NCBI GenBank assembly: GCA_002863125.1
Contig: PKEB01000012.1
Location: 28,365-92,364 of the forward strand
DNA: 64,000 bases
Source of the DNA: Flavobacteriales bacterium
GTDB lineage: Bacteria; Bacteroidota; Bacteroidia; Flavobacteriales_D; Sanyastnellaceae
Direction of reading: 5' to 3'
The position numbers and the translations under genes were made by a program. Each line of letters starts with the position of its first letter. The stretch's first letter is position 1. Positions 48,042 to 56,015 of the stretch are shown in pieces. The notes under the pieces were generated by a model. It ran no database searches. It was given only the letters and a program-made list of their open reading frames with translations, and was not told the origin of the DNA.

Positions 48042-48296
48042 TCACGAACGACGTTCGCGGGATTCGCTTTCGTTGCAACGGATTGCTCGGCCCATCAATT
48101 CTTTCCCTTCCATGGCTTCGAGTGCCGCTTCGGCTTCTGCTTGGTTCGGCATTTCAACAAAACCAAAACCTCGGCTTCGGCCCGTTTCACGGTCGTGGAT
48201 GACTTTGGCTCGTTCGACCTCTCCATGAGCCTCGAACGCTTCTCTCAGGGCAAAGTCATCAACTCCCCAAGCAAGGTTTCCTACAAATATGTTCAC
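48042..48296 (-). CDS. RNA-recognition-motif protein, GTG start
   Basis: This 84-residue protein is a single RRM: NIFVGNLAWGVDDFALREAFEAHGEVERAKVIHDRETGRSRGFGFVEMPNQAEAEAALEAMEGKELMGRAIRCNES, with RNP2 (IFVGNL) and RNP1 (RGFGFVEM) intact, and a short charged tail RERRS. Such small RRM proteins bind RNA broadly and are often cold-induced. The start is GTG at 48296, which gives the usual (M)NIFVGNL N-terminus; an upstream TTG would add seven odd residues. A strong promoter lies 18 bases upstream and a terminator follows, so it is a single-gene unit. Confidence 0.92.
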   Translation of the reverse strand: MNIFVGNLAWGVDDFALREAFEAHGEVERAKVIHDRETGRSRGFGFVEMPNQAEAEAALEAMEGKELMGRAIRCNESESRERRS

Positions 48297-48314
48297 GAGT
48301 ACTGAATTAAAGGT

Positions 48315-48344
48315 CAAAAGTAAGCGCTAGAGCGGCTACTTCAA
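48315..48344 (-). promoter_or_regulatory. Promoter of the RRM gene: TTG, 19 bases, TACTTTTG
   Basis: On the minus strand TTG (48344-48342) and TACTTTTG (48322-48315) are 19 bases apart, matching the Bacteroidota -33/-7 consensus exactly. The leader would be about 15 bases. Confidence 0.7.
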
Positions 48345-48418
48345 CTTTTTTGGTCGTAAGTGTAACCTATTGCTCATGAATCACGTAACAGACCGCGTTA
48401 GATAATCTTCAGAATTTA

Positions 48419-49102
48419 ATGTCCATGAAATATTCATTCATTTTTGCACTCATTGGATTGGTGCTTTCAACCACAGGGTCAATAGCTCAGGGCAATTGCT
48501 CAACCACGGATCTACAGTATATCTGTCAAAACACTGAATTTGTCCAGAACATTGCTTTTCAATGCGGCGTAGATTGTATGGCTGAAGACTCCGACTGTCT
48601 TGAACAATGCATGTTGGAGGCGTTGGAACTGAGCGTGCCGTGCATAGGATGCTTCGGGGAACAGGTGATATGTATTGTGCAAAATTGTTCCACAGCTTGC
48701 TTTTCTGGAACAGAAGCAGAATGCGCCGAGTGTGCGCTTCAAAATTGTGAAGCAGACTTTAATGTTTGTGCCGGAATCGTGGATGAGGACGACGACTCTT
48801 GGACGAATCTGTGTGATTGTGACGATTCCAATCCGGTCATCTACCCAGGTGCTGATGGCACTAACCAAGGGCTTGATAACGATTGTAACGGTTTAATCAC
48901 AAATGATGAATTGACAACGTGCACGGCCGACATAAATGGCGACAACATTACCGGCACATCAGATCTTCTGCATTTCCTCAGCTTATTTAATTGTGTTGGG
49001 GATTGTGCCGATTTAGAGACTGGAGACTTTTCAGGTGATGGCGTGGTAGGCACCGCTGACTTATTAATTTTGCTCTCCGAGTTTGGATTGTATTGCGACT
49101 GA
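48419..49102 (+). CDS. Cys-rich secreted protein with MopE-type metal motif and dockerin-like repeats
   Basis: This 227-residue protein has a signal peptide (SFIFALIGLVLSTTGSIAQ), then a Cys-rich region (about 23-115) with around 18 Cys in spaced pairs (CGVDCMAEDSDCLEQCMLEA, CIGCFGEQVICIVQNCSTAC). Next is a MopE-type metal-binding repeat (CDCDDSNPVIYPGADG then GLDNDCNG, about 140-165). Last are two EF-hand/dockerin-like loops (ADINGDNITGTSDLLHFLSLF and GDFSGDGVVGTADLLILLSEFG). The parts suggest disulfide or metal (copper/calcium) binding outside the cell. There is no T9SS sorting domain. I do not recognise the whole protein. ATG 48425 is an alternative start. Confidence 0.7.
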   Translation: MSMKYSFIFALIGLVLSTTGSIAQGNCSTTDLQYICQNTEFVQNIAFQCGVDCMAEDSDCLEQCMLEALELSVPCIGCFGEQVICIVQNCSTACFSGTEAECAECALQNCEADFNVCAGIVDEDDDSWTNLCDCDDSNPVIYPGADGTNQGLDNDCNGLITNDELTTCTADINGDNITGTSDLLHFLSLFNCVGDCADLETGDFSGDGVVGTADLLILLSEFGLYCD

Positions 49103-49149
49103 TTTTTATCGACAGAGTCATTCACTCAGACCAACTTAACCAACCACAG

Positions 49150-49175
49150 AAAAGGCCTGCTTATGTGGGCCTTTC
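49150..49175. terminator. Bidirectional intrinsic terminator between convergent genes
   Basis: AAAGGCC (49151-49157) pairs with GGCCTTT (49168-49174) around a 10-base loop, with A residues before and T after. It serves the Cys-rich protein gene and the convergent TlpA-like gene. Confidence 0.75.
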
Positions 49176-49198
49176 TCATTCGTATAATTTGAGCGCAT

Positions 49199-50689
49199 TC
49201 AATAGGGAATGCCTTTGCGTTCCATTTCCTCGAGACGGCCGAGGATGTCGCCCATCTGTTCAGCTCCGATTTGCTTACCGATGATTTTTTTGTTCTTGTC
49301 AAGTAAGAAAACCTTCGGCGTAGCAAACACATCGAAGGTGGTGCGGAAATTGAGACTCTTCAACGTCGTTACGCCGCCATAAATCAAGGCAGAGGCACTG
49401 TCTTGGGCATTGATGAGGGGATTGTCGCTAACGTTGATCCAGTCCGTGTATTCCTGTTCTTCGACGAATTCTTGCCAAGGCTCGGGCTCAAAGTCGTTGC
49501 CAATGGCATAAATTTCCAGGCCTTTGGGGTGCCATTCCTTGTACAATTCCTTGTACTTCGGGAGTTCCTTCTTGCAATGTCCGCAGGTGCTTTCCCAAAT
49601 CAGCACGGCAGTGAACTTGGCTTCAACATCGTACAAAGACATCCATGTCTTTTGGTCAAGGCCGGGCAGGATGATGTTGGGAATGATGCTGCCGCACTGG
49701 CTGTCGCGTAATTCGCCTGCACGGTCCATGACCTTTTTGAGTTGCTCCTCATTCATCCACGTCGCTTGACCGGTGGCGTAGTACGTGTCGATCATGTGGA
49801 CGAAGATTTTATCCATGCACATAACCTGAGAAGACTCCGAATTGAAGGTGATGTAATGCGTGATGTACTTGAACATCTCATCATTGCCGGCGGCCCTTGC
49901 AATCAAGCGGTCCGCTGAATTCAACAACGTGTCAGGCACTTGAGGCAGGACTCGGGTCCAATACGTGTCGAGAATCTGGTGGAAGCTCCCGTCGTGCACC
50001 AAGCGAGGATCGTCGAAGTCGACGCGGTCCCAGTAATGGTCCAAATACCAGCGGTATTGCAATTCTTGTGCATTGGCGATGTTTTTTGGAGCCTCCGGTA
50101 TGGTGGGTTCCAACACCATGTTCAAATATTTAGCGAAAAGCTTGTCCGCGTGGACATCCAGGATGCGCTGCTGTTCTGCTCCAACTTCTTCTCCCAGATC
50201 TGTCAATACTTGGCGAGCTTCTTGAATTTGAGCTTCAGTTGCGGTTGAATCACCCAAGGTTCGTTCATAGGGCGCGGCGATGGCGCGACGTTCACCAATG
50301 AACCCCAAGAACTCATAAAACACCTTGTTTTCGTCGCTCTCGATGACGTTGACATTGGCAGTCGGATCTGCGGCGTTGGTCTCAATCACGATGTCCTCCG
50401 TGACGGCCATGAATTCGAAGTACTTCGGTCCTGGAATTACGATGGCGTGCTTGCCACATTGTTCGTAGGGTCGGCCAGGGAAGGTCAAGCGGCCTTCAGC
50501 ATCCGTAACCGTGGTATCGGAGTAATAAAGCTTGTTCCCATAGTAATTCGCCAAGTAAACGGTGTCTTGGTTCAACCCATCGACTTGAACTTGAATGGTG
50601 TGAGGCGCTTGCGCTTGGCACACCATCGTTCCAGTGACCATCATTAGGGTGAATAAACCCGTGACTAAGCATTGACTGATTCTCTTCAT
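49199..50689 (-). CDS. TlpA-like secreted thioredoxin-fold protein
   Basis: This 496-residue protein has a signal peptide (LVTGLFTLMMVTGTMVCQAQ). An N-terminal beta domain of DUF4369/DUF5106 type follows (VQVDGLNQDTVYLANYYGNKLYYSDTTVTDAEGRLTFPG), then a helical middle, then a C-terminal TlpA/thioredoxin domain (FTAVLIWESTCGHCKKELPKYKELYKEW, active site CGHC at about residue 375, and cis-Pro in FDVFATPKVFLLD). It would act as a periplasmic thiol reductant or oxidase. It stands alone between terminators. Its partner is unknown; the Cys-rich protein next door is convergent and could be a client, which is speculation. Confidence 0.88.
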   Translation of the reverse strand: MKRISQCLVTGLFTLMMVTGTMVCQAQAPHTIQVQVDGLNQDTVYLANYYGNKLYYSDTTVTDAEGRLTFPGRPYEQCGKHAIVIPGPKYFEFMAVTEDIVIETNAADPTANVNVIESDENKVFYEFLGFIGERRAIAAPYERTLGDSTATEAQIQEARQVLTDLGEEVGAEQQRILDVHADKLFAKYLNMVLEPTIPEAPKNIANAQELQYRWYLDHYWDRVDFDDPRLVHDGSFHQILDTYWTRVLPQVPDTLLNSADRLIARAAGNDEMFKYITHYITFNSESSQVMCMDKIFVHMIDTYYATGQATWMNEEQLKKVMDRAGELRDSQCGSIIPNIILPGLDQKTWMSLYDVEAKFTAVLIWESTCGHCKKELPKYKELYKEWHPKGLEIYAIGNDFEPEPWQEFVEEQEYTDWINVSDNPLINAQDSASALIYGGVTTLKSLNFRTTFDVFATPKVFLLDKNKKIIGKQIGAEQMGDILGRLEEMERKGIPY

Positions 50690-50820
50690 TGCTTCCTGAT
50701 TCTGTTATCTGGATAAAATTACTTCTCCGCACCGGCACGTGTTCCGGATTCCTGTTGCCCTTTCTCAACAGCTTGGTGGCAATAACCGTACCGTGCTGAG
50801 TCCAGGGATTTTGTGACATA

Positions 50821-50846
50821 AAAAAAGCCCGCAATTGCGGGCTTTT
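50821..50846 (-). terminator. Intrinsic terminator downstream of the T9SS cargo gene
   Basis: AAAAAAGCCCGC AATT GCGGGCTTTT is a perfect hairpin with an A run and a T run. It lies 24 bases past the stop of the minus-strand gene at 50870. Bases 50690-50820 upstream of the TlpA-like gene hold no recognisable feature. Confidence 0.88.
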
Positions 50847-50869
50847 CCAATTCAATATTCTAAATAAGC

Positions 50870-51766
50870 TTAACGCTGCACAACCAATCGTTGTGTAGAT
50901 CGCTTTTCACCGGAATTCACTTCCAAGAAGTAGATGCCGTTGTCAAGGTCCAATTCTATGGTCTCACCTTGGTTCATGTTGTTCACGAGCTGTTCATGGA
51001 CCAACTGACCATTCAACGCGTGGATGCGTACCATGGCGTTGTCAGGCTGCCCTTGCAGGTTGATGTACGTGGCCGCTGGGTTCGGTCCGAATGTAAAGGC
51101 GATGTCCTCAGATACTTCACCAATGCTGGCAGGAACAGAAAGGCTGATGTCGTCGACGTAGTAGTTGCCGACCGTCGTGCCGTCGCCGTAGCCGAAGAAG
51201 TTCACACCACCGAACGGGGAGTCGAACGTGAAGGTTCCAACCTCAACCCCCGCAATCGTAACGGTGATCATGTCGTTGTCCAAGTCTAAATCATGGCGGA
51301 CTTCGAACCATTCACCGATGGGGTAGGTACCTGACCCGACGGTCATGCCGTCCATCACGATTTGCAAGTCACCTGTAAAGGCGAAGGTGACGTCAAACGC
51401 CCAACCCACGCCAGGTGCCTGGTCCTCTTGAACATTGTAGTAAGCAGAGTTGCCGTCCGTTACGTACATCATCCACGACCCAACGTATACGCCTTCATTG
51501 AGGCCCGCGAGCATCACGACGTCCAGGGGTCCGCCTGCAGCAGAAGTGGCATAGATGTGCAGTGAATTGTCACCGGTATTTGCGTAATCGCTGCTGATTT
51601 GAGCGTCGCCATCGGTGCCTTCTTGACCGGCTCCCCATGTAATCCACATCGGGTGATCAGAAATGTAATCGCCGGCTGCGAAGTCTTCAAATCCTTCTTC
51701 GTAAAGGGCTTGGCCAAATGCTGTGAATGAAAATGCAAGGCCGAGTAAGAGTAGAGTGTTCTTCAT
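50870..51766 (-). CDS. T9SS cargo protein with concanavalin-like domain, function unknown
   Basis: This 298-residue protein has a signal peptide (TLLLLGLAFSFTAFGQ). A beta-jelly-roll of laminin-G/concanavalin type follows: LYEEGFEDFAAGDYISDHPMWITWGAG, SLHIYATSAAGG, WFEVRHDLDLDNDMITVTIAGVEVGTF, YYVDDISLSV. The last 75 residues are a T9SS sorting domain (FGPNPAATYINLQGQ to QRLVVQR). The acidic, Gly/Asn-rich composition suits calcium and glycan binding at the cell surface. No catalytic motif is visible. It is a single-gene unit closed by a strong terminator. Confidence 0.82.
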   Translation of the reverse strand: MKNTLLLLGLAFSFTAFGQALYEEGFEDFAAGDYISDHPMWITWGAGQEGTDGDAQISSDYANTGDNSLHIYATSAAGGPLDVVMLAGLNEGVYVGSWMMYVTDGNSAYYNVQEDQAPGVGWAFDVTFAFTGDLQIVMDGMTVGSGTYPIGEWFEVRHDLDLDNDMITVTIAGVEVGTFTFDSPFGGVNFFGYGDGTTVGNYYVDDISLSVPASIGEVSEDIAFTFGPNPAATYINLQGQPDNAMVRIHALNGQLVHEQLVNNMNQGETIELDLDNGIYFLEVNSGEKRSTQRLVVQR

Positions 51767-51833
51767 GCGTTTGTGTTTCGTCAATGCAATTTAATGAATT
51801 TCACCGAGAAAACCGCAGCGCCGCAAGCCGCAT

Positions 51834-51841
51834 TACCTTCG
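51834..51841 (+). promoter_or_regulatory. -7 element TACCTTCG of the DUF2797 gene
   Basis: TACCTTCG is TAnnTTTG with one change and ends four bases (CATC) before the ATG at 51846. Confidence 0.45.
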
Positions 51842-51845
51842 CATC

Positions 51846-52673
51846 ATGCAATGGGAAGGAAATTTGCGCAAGCTGGAAACTTCAGCTCAAGCCAATGAAC
51901 ACGGCCAAGTAGCCTATTCATTGCGGGGTGCAGACGTACTCCAAGCACTTCCGCCTGAAGAGATTAACGCGTGGGTGGGGGAGCGGCTTCAGATCCATTT
52001 CGGGGGCCAAATTCATTGCCGCGTGTCTGGACAGGTTCTCCGAAAAACCTACGGGGAGGGAATGTCTTACCAGGCTTGGTCGGAGCATCCGTCTGCAGTG
52101 GAAAGCGTATTGCGTCCTGAATTGAGTCGGATTCACGAGGGCATTGCTCTGCGCGACTTTGAATGGGAACAAAAGCACCACAACCAGCCCCATTACGTTT
52201 ACATCAGCCAGACAGGCGCCTTCAAGGTGGGGGTGACCCGGACCACCAATCGGCCGTACCGTTGGCACGACCAAGGTGCTGTGGCTGCGGTTGCGATCGC
52301 GGAAACGCCGTACCGTCAGCTGGCTGGCGAAATGGAGGTCGCCCTGAAGGAGATTCTATCGGATAAGACCAACTTCCGCAAAATGCTCGCGAATGTGGAT
52401 GTGGATATCCCTGCACTAGAGGACTGGAAGGAGGAGTGCTTCGAGCACTTGGGCCCGGTTTATGAGCCGTTTTTCATCGATGAGTCGCCTGAAACATTTG
52501 CCTATCCCGTGCTGAGTTATCCGGAAAAAGTGAAATCGTTGACTTTGGACAAGGTGCCGCACATCGAGGGTACGCTCGAAGGCATCAAAGGCCAATACTT
52601 ACTGTTCGATGGGGGCCGGGTAATGAACGTGCGCAGGCACAGCGGTTACCGCGTTCGCATCGATGTCGGATGA
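51846..52673 (+). CDS. DUF2797 family protein
   Basis: This 275-residue cytoplasmic protein has the DUF2797 course: WVGERLQIHFGGQIHCRVSGQVLRKTYGEGMSYQAW, then HYVYISQTGAFKVGVTRTTNRPYRWHDQGA, and a C-terminal block YEPFFIDESPETFAYPVLSYPEKV. The YVYISQTGAFKVGVTR segment resembles a GIY-YIG-like core, so nucleic-acid binding is possible, but no function is known. The four-base spacing from a -7 element supports the start. It is convergent with yqgE, whose stop lies five bases away. Confidence 0.8.
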   Translation: MQWEGNLRKLETSAQANEHGQVAYSLRGADVLQALPPEEINAWVGERLQIHFGGQIHCRVSGQVLRKTYGEGMSYQAWSEHPSAVESVLRPELSRIHEGIALRDFEWEQKHHNQPHYVYISQTGAFKVGVTRTTNRPYRWHDQGAVAAVAIAETPYRQLAGEMEVALKEILSDKTNFRKMLANVDVDIPALEDWKEECFEHLGPVYEPFFIDESPETFAYPVLSYPEKVKSLTLDKVPHIEGTLEGIKGQYLLFDGGRVMNVRRHSGYRVRIDVG

Positions 52674-52677
52674 AAGG

Positions 52678-53256
52678 TCAGTTCATGGACGGGTCCATCG
52701 GAGCGTTCGCGATGTGGTCGAACCCTTCACCCATCTCCGTGATCAACGACTTCCACAAGGTTTCATCCTCTGATTCGGTGCTCATGATGGTGTCGACATC
52801 GGCGTTCGTAACGAACCACGATCGGCTCTTGATTTCGTCCTCAAGTTGCCCAGGTGTCCATCCAGCATAACCGATGAAAAAGCGGAGTTTGCCTTCAAGT
52901 TTAACCCCCGCATCAAGCAGCGACCGCACCCAATCAAAATCACCGCCCATGAATAGGCCGGGTTTCACTGTGATGGCATCCGGGGCACCTTCAATGGTGT
53001 GAAGGTAGTATAGGTTCGAATTTTTTACAGGTCCGCCCAAGCTGAGCCGGCATTCCACGGCAGGCAGGTCGTCCAGCAATTCGTTCAGGCCCACTTCAAT
53101 GAAGTTGTTCAACACAAACCCAAAGGAACCTTCTTCGTTGTGCTCACACAGCAAAATGGCTTTTCGACCAAAGTGCGGATCCGCCATAAAAGGCTCAGCG
53201 AGCAGGACCTTGCCTGGCTCCGGAATACCATTGGATGACGGTGTGAAACGAATCAT
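52678..53256 (-). CDS. YqgE/AlgH family protein (DUF179)
   Basis: This 192-residue protein has GKVLLAEPFMADPHFGRKAILLCEHNEEGSFGFVLNN, LSLGGPVKNSNLYYLHT, and FFIGYAGWTPGQLEDEIKSRSWFV, the defining blocks of the family. Its function is unknown, although AlgH was once linked to transcription. It is divergent from the M14 carboxypeptidase gene; the TTTG of a GAACTTTG element ends four bases before its ATG. Confidence 0.93.
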   Translation of the reverse strand: MIRFTPSSNGIPEPGKVLLAEPFMADPHFGRKAILLCEHNEEGSFGFVLNNFIEVGLNELLDDLPAVECRLSLGGPVKNSNLYYLHTIEGAPDAITVKPGLFMGGDFDWVRSLLDAGVKLEGKLRFFIGYAGWTPGQLEDEIKSRSWFVTNADVDTIMSTESEDETLWKSLITEMGEGFDHIANAPMDPSMN

Positions 53257-53260
53257 ACGC

Positions 53261-53277
53261 CAAAGTTCTGATTTTTG
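53261..53277. promoter_or_regulatory. Divergent -7 elements for yqgE (minus) and the M14 gene (plus)
   Basis: Minus-strand GAACTTTG (53268-53261) ends four bases before the yqgE ATG. Plus-strand GATTTTTG (53270-53277) ends 21 bases before the M14 ATG at 53299. The two elements almost touch, so only one direction can be used at a time. Confidence 0.45.
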
Positions 53278-53298
53278 CAGAAGAATAAAAACCGGAAC

Positions 53299-55080
53299 AT
53301 GCCCTTAATTCCCCGCCTTCAGCTCGTCTTCTTGTGCACCATGCTTCTGTTGGTTGATGCGAGCTTCGGCCAGCAACACCAAGCATCCGACCCGCTCATT
53401 GTTGCCGATGATAACCGAACGCCCACTTGGGGAGAGACCCTGGCGGTTTTTGAGGAACTGGCCGGTGGTTGTGAAGAGGCGTTCCTCATCGAAATCGGCA
53501 CGAGCGATATCGGTCGGCCCATCCATGCGTTTATCATGACACGTGCGGGGATGACAAGCGAAGACTTGGCGGGAGTTCGCACCATCCGGAAAGGGGACAA
53601 ACTGGGGTTGTTGATTAACAATGCCATTCACCCGGGAGAACCCTGTGGAGTGGATGCATCGGTGGCTTGGATTCGGGAATTGTTGGCCGATGATCAAGCG
53701 CGACGTGCGGTCCTCGAGGCGATGGACATTGCCGTCATCCCCATGTACAATGTGGGTGGTGCGCTGAACCGCAATTGCTGCACGCGGACGAACCAGGATG
53801 GACCCGAAGAATATGGGTTTCGCGGAAATGCGCGCAACCTCGACCTCAACCGGGATTTCATCAAAATGGACAGCCGGAATGCCGAGGCGTTTGTGGATCT
53901 ATTTCATGCATTTTCGCCCGACGTTTTCATCGATACGCACACCACCAATGGGGCGGATTACCCGTATGAGATGACCTTGATTGCAACCCAGCCGGACAAG
54001 GCCGGACCGGTGTTGGGGACGTTCATCCGGGAAACCATGGAACCCGCCTTGTATGCGTCCATGGAACAGCGGGGGGTGCCAACCAGTCCCTATGTGTATT
54101 CGAGTGGTGAGACACCGGAAGAGGGCATTGTTGGATTTTTGGAAACGCCTCGTTACAGCACGGGATATGCAGCGCTGTTCGGGTGCATTGGCTTCACGGC
54201 GGAAGCGCACATGCTGAAGCCGTTTCCGGTGCGTGTGCAAGCGACGAAAGCCTTCATCGAGAGCACCGTGCAGTTCATGGCCGAGCGCAGTGAAGAACTC
54301 AAGGCCATCCGGTCGGCAGAGGCCGCCCGCTGGGAGAACATGGCAACGGTTCCCGTTCGTTGGAAGCGCATTGAACAGTTCACCCCTCTGTGGTTTGATG
54401 GGTTTGAATCCCGCAAGGAAATCAGTCCAGTGACGGGGGAGTTGCGGCTCAAATACGACCGCTCGAAGCGCTGGAGCAAGGAAATCCACTTCTACAACCA
54501 TTACGCACCTGTGGCTGAAACCGAAGTTCCGGAGTATTGGGTCATTCCGCAGGCATGGCGGCATGTTGTGGCACGCATGCAACGCAATGGAGTGGCCATG
54601 AGACCAATTGAAAAGGACACGACAATGCTCCTGCGCGCCGGGGACATCCAAGGATTTACATCTTCACCGCGTCCCTATGAGGGGCACCACATGAACGGAT
54701 TGGATTCCGTTGCGTGGTCGGTGGTCCCGATCCGGTTGTTTGAAGGCGATTGGGTGATTTCATCGAGCCAACCCAACCTCCGCTACATCTGTGAAGTCTT
54801 GGCTCCCCATGGCCACGACTCCTTTTTTACGTGGAATTTCTTCGACAGTGCGATGCAGCAGAAGGAACACTTCAGCGGGTATGTTTTCGAAGAAACGGCG
54901 GCGGCGTTGTTGGCTTCCGATTCGTTGTTGCGCACATCGTTTGAACAAGCCAAAGCGAGCAATCCCAAGTTGCGCGAAGACGCTCGAGCTCAATTGAACT
55001 GGCTGTACCGGGCCTCTCCCCATTACGAGGGGACCGCCAACCGGTACCCGGTATTTAAATCCGTTGCCAACCGCCGATGA
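53299..55080 (+). CDS. Secreted M14-family zinc carboxypeptidase
   Basis: This 593-residue protein has a signal peptide (LVFLCTMLLLVDASFGQ). The M14 catalytic half has LLINNAIHPGEPCG (zinc HxxE), RNLDLNRDFIKMDS, VFIDTHTTNGADYPYE (zinc His) and GFTAEAHMLKPF with the catalytic Glu. A beta-rich C-terminal half (about 350-593) is typical of the large Bacteroidota members. It would remove C-terminal residues from peptides in the periplasm or outside. The ATG at 53299 is chosen over a TTG at 53275. The esterase gene overlaps its stop (ATGA). Confidence 0.88.
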   Translation: MPLIPRLQLVFLCTMLLLVDASFGQQHQASDPLIVADDNRTPTWGETLAVFEELAGGCEEAFLIEIGTSDIGRPIHAFIMTRAGMTSEDLAGVRTIRKGDKLGLLINNAIHPGEPCGVDASVAWIRELLADDQARRAVLEAMDIAVIPMYNVGGALNRNCCTRTNQDGPEEYGFRGNARNLDLNRDFIKMDSRNAEAFVDLFHAFSPDVFIDTHTTNGADYPYEMTLIATQPDKAGPVLGTFIRETMEPALYASMEQRGVPTSPYVYSSGETPEEGIVGFLETPRYSTGYAALFGCIGFTAEAHMLKPFPVRVQATKAFIESTVQFMAERSEELKAIRSAEAARWENMATVPVRWKRIEQFTPLWFDGFESRKEISPVTGELRLKYDRSKRWSKEIHFYNHYAPVAETEVPEYWVIPQAWRHVVARMQRNGVAMRPIEKDTTMLLRAGDIQGFTSSPRPYEGHHMNGLDSVAWSVVPIRLFEGDWVISSSQPNLRYICEVLAPHGHDSFFTWNFFDSAMQQKEHFSGYVFEETAAALLASDSLLRTSFEQAKASNPKLREDARAQLNWLYRASPHYEGTANRYPVFKSVANRR

Positions 55081-56015
55081 AACCAAAGCGCGTCACCGAT
55101 ATGCTCTGGTCCTTTCCGGAGCGGTTTCTTCGCGTGAGCCACCAGTTTGGGCGGGTGGTACGACGCGATGTCGTAGGAATGACGCCGGAGCAGATTCGCG
55201 CATCGTTGGACGGGTTGGCGCGGCTGTACCCAGGCCACTTCAACGTAGCGTTTGAACGCACAACCCTTCAAGGTGTCCCGTGTGCGAAGTTATATCCGCG
55301 CCATAGGGCCCGTGGGAGTGCGGGGCAAGATTCACCGGTGCTGGTCTTGGCGCACGGCGGTGGATTCGCCTTCGGCAGTGCCTTGACGCACCGGGCCTTC
55401 GCCTCAGCCTTGGTGGTAGAACTGCAATGTGAGGTCTGGATTCCTGAATACCGATTGGCCCCCGAACATCCATTTCCGGCACCTCTGGAAGATGTCATCA
55501 CGGTCTTGAACGGCCTTTCGTCCAAATCGGAAGCACTCTGGATTCTCGGTGACTCGGCTGGAGGGAACCTGGCCCTTGCGGCAGGGATGGAGTGGATGAA
55601 TCGCACCGGCGGACGTATTCAAGGAATCGGGCTTTTTTCGCCGTGGCTGGACCTGGGCTCAAATTCTGCAAGCAACCGAATTAACCAGACGGATCACAGT
55701 CCGTTCGAACGCCTCGATTTGGTGGAGTACGCCGCGCATTACTTGCGGGATTTCCCTGCAGGCGACCCACTGGTTGCGCCGCTGAATGGCGATTTGACGG
55801 CTGCACCACCGATTTACATTGAGGCGTCCAAGGCGGAGTACCTGCATCCGGATTTCAAGCAGGCGTGTGCTGTTTTTGAAGAACGTGGAGTGACCTTCAC
55901 TGCGCGGGAAGAAAAGGGCGCGCTTCACGGCTGGCAGCTTTTTCCAGACGTTTTACCTGAAGCCAAACGGAGCGTTCGGGCCTTCAGTTCATTCATCGAA
56001 GGCGTTCGTGCTTAG
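55077..56015 (+). CDS. Alpha/beta hydrolase, HSL-type esterase
   Basis: This 312-residue protein has the oxyanion block VLAHGGGFAFGSALTHRAFA, the nucleophile elbow ILGDSAGGNLALAAG, the acid region DPLVAPLNGDL and the terminal GALHGWQLFP with the His: a hormone-sensitive-lipase (family IV) esterase. IPEYRLAPEHPFPAPLEDV is the typical YRLAPE block. It probably hydrolyses short acyl esters in the cytoplasm. It overlaps the carboxypeptidase gene by four bases upstream and the convergent aminotransferase gene by four bases downstream. Confidence 0.9.
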   Translation: MKPKRVTDMLWSFPERFLRVSHQFGRVVRRDVVGMTPEQIRASLDGLARLYPGHFNVAFERTTLQGVPCAKLYPRHRARGSAGQDSPVLVLAHGGGFAFGSALTHRAFASALVVELQCEVWIPEYRLAPEHPFPAPLEDVITVLNGLSSKSEALWILGDSAGGNLALAAGMEWMNRTGGRIQGIGLFSPWLDLGSNSASNRINQTDHSPFERLDLVEYAAHYLRDFPAGDPLVAPLNGDLTAAPPIYIEASKAEYLHPDFKQACAVFEERGVTFTAREEKGALHGWQLFPDVLPEAKRSVRAFSSFIEGVRA

